DNA of 57,271 bases from an uncultured Clostridia bacterium (GTDB lineage Bacteria > Bacillota > Clostridia > TANB77 > CAG-508). The position numbers were made by a program, and so were the translations under genes. Location: contig CALXAB010000007.1 in NCBI GenBank assembly GCA_944386175.1, forward strand, positions 1 to 57,271. The letters are read 5' to 3'. The number at the start of each line of letters is the position of its first letter. The first letter of the stretch is position 1. Shown here piece by piece: positions 53,343 through 57,271 of the stretch. The notes under the pieces are model-generated. The model saw only the letters and a program-made list of their open reading frames with translations, ran no database searches and was not told the DNA's origin.

Positions 53343-54206
53343 TTAAAACATATTTGAATTACTATACTGTATATTTGTTGCTTTTATAACATTATTCATT
53401 AGCATTGCTATAGTCATTGGTCCAACTCCCCCCGGAACTGGTGTAATATAGCTAGCTATTTCTTTTACTTCGTCAAAATCAACATCTCCTGTTAGTTTAC
53501 CATCTTCACCTCTGTTAATTCCAACATCAATTACTACTACTCCTTTTTTTAGCATTTCTTTTTTTACAAATTTAGATTTTCCTATTGCTGCTATTAATAT
53601 ATCAGCCCTTTTGGTGTATTCTTCTAAGTCTTTGGTTTTTGAATGACAAACTGTTACTGTTGCATTTTTGTTCAAACAACATTGTAATAGCGGTTTTCCA
53701 ACGATATTACTTCTTCCTAATATTACCACATTTTTACCTGTTAAGTCAATATTATATTCTTCAAACATTTTAATTACTCCATATGGTGTACAAGATATAA
53801 ATGTATCTTCTCCTATCATTAATTTTCCAACACTAGACGGTGTAAAACCATCTACATCTTTAACATAAGTTATTGCTTTTATTGCTTGATTTATATTTAA
53901 ATGTTCTGGTAATGGACTTTGTAAAAGTATTCCATTGATTGTTTTGTCTTTATTCAAATTTTGTATCAAATCTATTAACTCTTCTTGAGTAGTATTTTCT
54001 TTTAATAAATATTCTTCGTAATTAATTCCTATTTCCTCACATGCTTTACTTTTATTTTTTACATATACTTTTGAGGCTGGATTATCTCCTACCATTATTA
54101 CTGCTAATTTTGGAATTATACCTTTTTGTTTTAGTTCTTCACATTCTTTTTTTAAATTTTCTCTTATTTTTTTTGCTAAAGTTTTTCCTTCAATTATTAC
54201 TGCCAT
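53343..54206 (-). CDS. folD: Methylenetetrahydrofolate dehydrogenase/cyclohydrolase
   Basis: 287 aa. Catalytic YVKNK (Y48, K52), ILLQSPLPEHL, DVDGFTP, VVILGRSNIVGKPL (NADP loop) and PVPGGVGPMTIAML. Bifunctional interconversion of one-carbon folates. Start with AAAGGAATGATATAAAAA. A 174-nt upstream region has some structured segments. Confidence 0.96.
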   Translation of the reverse strand: MAVIIEGKTLAKKIRENLKKECEELKQKGIIPKLAVIMVGDNPASKVYVKNKSKACEEIGINYEEYLLKENTTQEELIDLIQNLNKDKTINGILLQSPLPEHLNINQAIKAITYVKDVDGFTPSSVGKLMIGEDTFISCTPYGVIKMFEEYNIDLTGKNVVILGRSNIVGKPLLQCCLNKNATVTVCHSKTKDLEEYTKRADILIAAIGKSKFVKKEMLKKGVVVIDVGINRGEDGKLTGDVDFDEVKEIASYITPVPGGVGPMTIAMLMNNVIKATNIQYSNSNMF

Positions 54207-54380
54207 TTTTTATATCATTCCTTTCAAAAGTACAAATTTGATTGAAAAAGGATTAAATTTTGAGCTGCCAAAACAAATTTAAATTTATGATACCTACTCT
54301 TTGTACGTTGATTAAATTCTAAATAAAGTCTGACGACACCCAAATTGTAATTATTTTTTATCCTTTTCACAAAAAATATT

Positions 54381-54617
54381 TTACCCTTCTACTTTATATT
54401 CAATATCTTCCATATATGGAAAAATTTCTTTAACTCTTTTCAATGTAAGCATTAACATTTTAGGCTGTGGATTTTTTTTGTCTTTAGACAATAATTTTTG
54501 AGTATAACAGTTTTCTGCTGTTTTAAATAATAAATATCTATTTCCCACATACGTATAATAAATTTGATAGCCATTTCGTAAATCTTCCCACATATTTTCA
54601 AATGTATATTTTTCCAT
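54381..54617 (-). CDS. Small hypothetical protein, 78 aa
   Basis: Starts MEKYTFENMWEDLRNGYQIY, soluble and aromatic-rich, with basic KLLSKDKKNPQPKMLMLTLK and an acidic end. No strong binding site, but codon use matches neighbours and no other frame competes. It lies between ligA and folD. No family recognised. Confidence 0.6.
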   Translation of the reverse strand: MEKYTFENMWEDLRNGYQIYYTYVGNRYLLFKTAENCYTQKLLSKDKKNPQPKMLMLTLKRVKEIFPYMEDIEYKVEG

Positions 54618-54746
54618 AAAATCTTGTACGATACATTTAATAAAATTAAATAATCATACTCTCCTTTCTCTAAATTTTTATTTGGATTACATCTAAAAAA
54701 TTTAAATCTCTTTTTATTTATAAATTATTTTTCAAGATATTTTACA

Positions 54747-56777
<2,031 letters not shown>

Positions 56778-56806
56778 TTACTTTTTTATTATATACAATT
56801 TTTTGA

Positions 56807-56842
56807 AAAAAGAAAAGGAATTTTTTATAAAAACTCCTTTTT
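56807..56842 (-). terminator. Hairpin between ligA and the CRISPR array
   Basis: AAAAGGA / TCCTTTT stem followed by CTTTTTT on the - strand; suited to ending transcription coming from the CRISPR array. Confidence 0.6.
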
Positions 56843-56929
56843 ACTTGTATTTTTATAATCTACACATGTAAGTAAGAATATTGCTCTTATCCTAAGCAAT
56901 AAACATAACATATTATGTTTGTTTAAGTA

Positions 56930-57271
56930 TTTTTATTACTATTCTAAATAACACAATTCTAAAACCCTCCAGCGACTTACTATATTATAGCACAAGTTTT
57001 ATTACTTATCTAAAATAACACAATTCTAAAACGCTTTCATTGGATATCTTTTGTTACTAGGAGTTTTATTACTATCTAAAATAACACAATTCTAAAACTC
57101 TACTAAAATTCTTAGCTTTGTTTCTTCGGTTTTATTACTATCTAAAATAACACAATTCTAAAACCTATGGTGGATATTTTACGAAAGTGTCATTGTTTTA
57201 TTACTATCTAAAATAACACAATTCTAAAACCTATGGTGGATATTTTACGAAAGTGTCATTGTTTTATTACT
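56930..57271 (-). CRISPR. Distal end of a type II-like CRISPR array
   Basis: Five full repeats (56930-56965, 56996-57032, 57063-57098, 57129-57164, 57195-57230) and a cut-off sixth from 57261, with 30-nt spacers. The repeat reads GTTTTATTACTATC... to ...ATTCTAAAAC on + and GTTTTAGAATTGTG... to ...AATAAAAC on -; the latter matches the GTTTTAGA start of Cas9-associated repeats. The leftmost repeat has several changes and the second has one extra T, which marks this as the old (leader-distal) end, so the leader and cas genes should lie to the right, outside the window. Spacers 57165-57194 and 57231-57260 are identical. No tracrRNA anti-repeat is seen here. Confidence 0.93.

Noticed and set aside
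56850-56929. tracrRNA next to the CRISPR array
   Set aside because: No anti-repeat complementary to the array repeat could be found in this stretch.

Overview
The window is very AT-rich DNA from a low-GC, endospore-forming, anaerobic Firmicute, most likely an uncultured gut-type member of the Clostridia. The evidence is spore genes (spoVAC/AD/AEb and the start of a spoIIM-like gene), an oxygen-independent class III ribonucleotide reductase, strong AGGAGG-type ribosome binding sites, frequent TTG/GTG starts, and rpsB-tsf, infC-rpmI-rplT and pyrH-frr-uppS-cdsA-rseP clusters of Firmicute type. TGA is used as a stop. The species cannot be named from the sequence.

Layout. 1-5.2 kb: start of a spoIIM-like gene, endonuclease Q family gene, a degenerate HD-type protein, RNase HI, tmcAL and tmRNA (ssrA, tag ANKQEVALAA). 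5.3-16.8 kb: an M14 carboxypeptidase gene split in two by a ~10.6 kb integrative element, with the 12-bp sequence GGTGTAGATTTA at both junctions. The element carries a secreted nuclease, a large serine recombinase (frameshifted), a 48-aa protein, an AbiEii toxin (frameshifted), a four-ORF set of unknown genes (a TIR/deoxyribosyltransferase-like protein and a helical domain separated by one in-frame stop, plus two small membrane proteins) and a complete DpnII-type (GATC) restriction-modification system. It reads as a decaying defence island. 16.9-18.5 kb: three GNAT acetyltransferases. 18.9-33.2 kb: glgP, then the envelope/isoprenoid/translation cluster rseP, cdsA, uppS, ispA, frr and pyrH, a small unknown gene, nrdG-glutaredoxin-nrdD, tsf and rpsB. 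33.4-35.8 kb: ROK sugar kinase and an O-antigen-ligase-type membrane protein. 36.1-46.1 kb: a type IV pilus operon (pilM-N fusion, pilO-like, pilP-like, two near-duplicate pilins, prepilin peptidase, two minor pilins, pilB, pilT, pilC). 46.2-50.1 kb: rsmB, dodecin and spoVA genes. 50.1-56.7 kb: a RelA/SpoT-like small protein, rplT-rpmI-infC, dprA, folD, a 78-aa protein and ligA. 56.9-57.3 kb: the distal end of a type II-like CRISPR array that continues beyond the window.

The most unusual signal is a set of long fold-back (palindromic) elements between genes. Two of them (145-465 and 7683-7916) share a ~130-nt core but have unrelated, perfectly or almost perfectly matched inverted arms. A third (22987-23104) looks like an unfilled version of the outer arm of the first, and a fourth (21522-21716) has the same architecture with a different structured core. 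Their arms touch or supply the 3' ends of three genes. Several smaller palindromic repeat families are also dispersed between genes.
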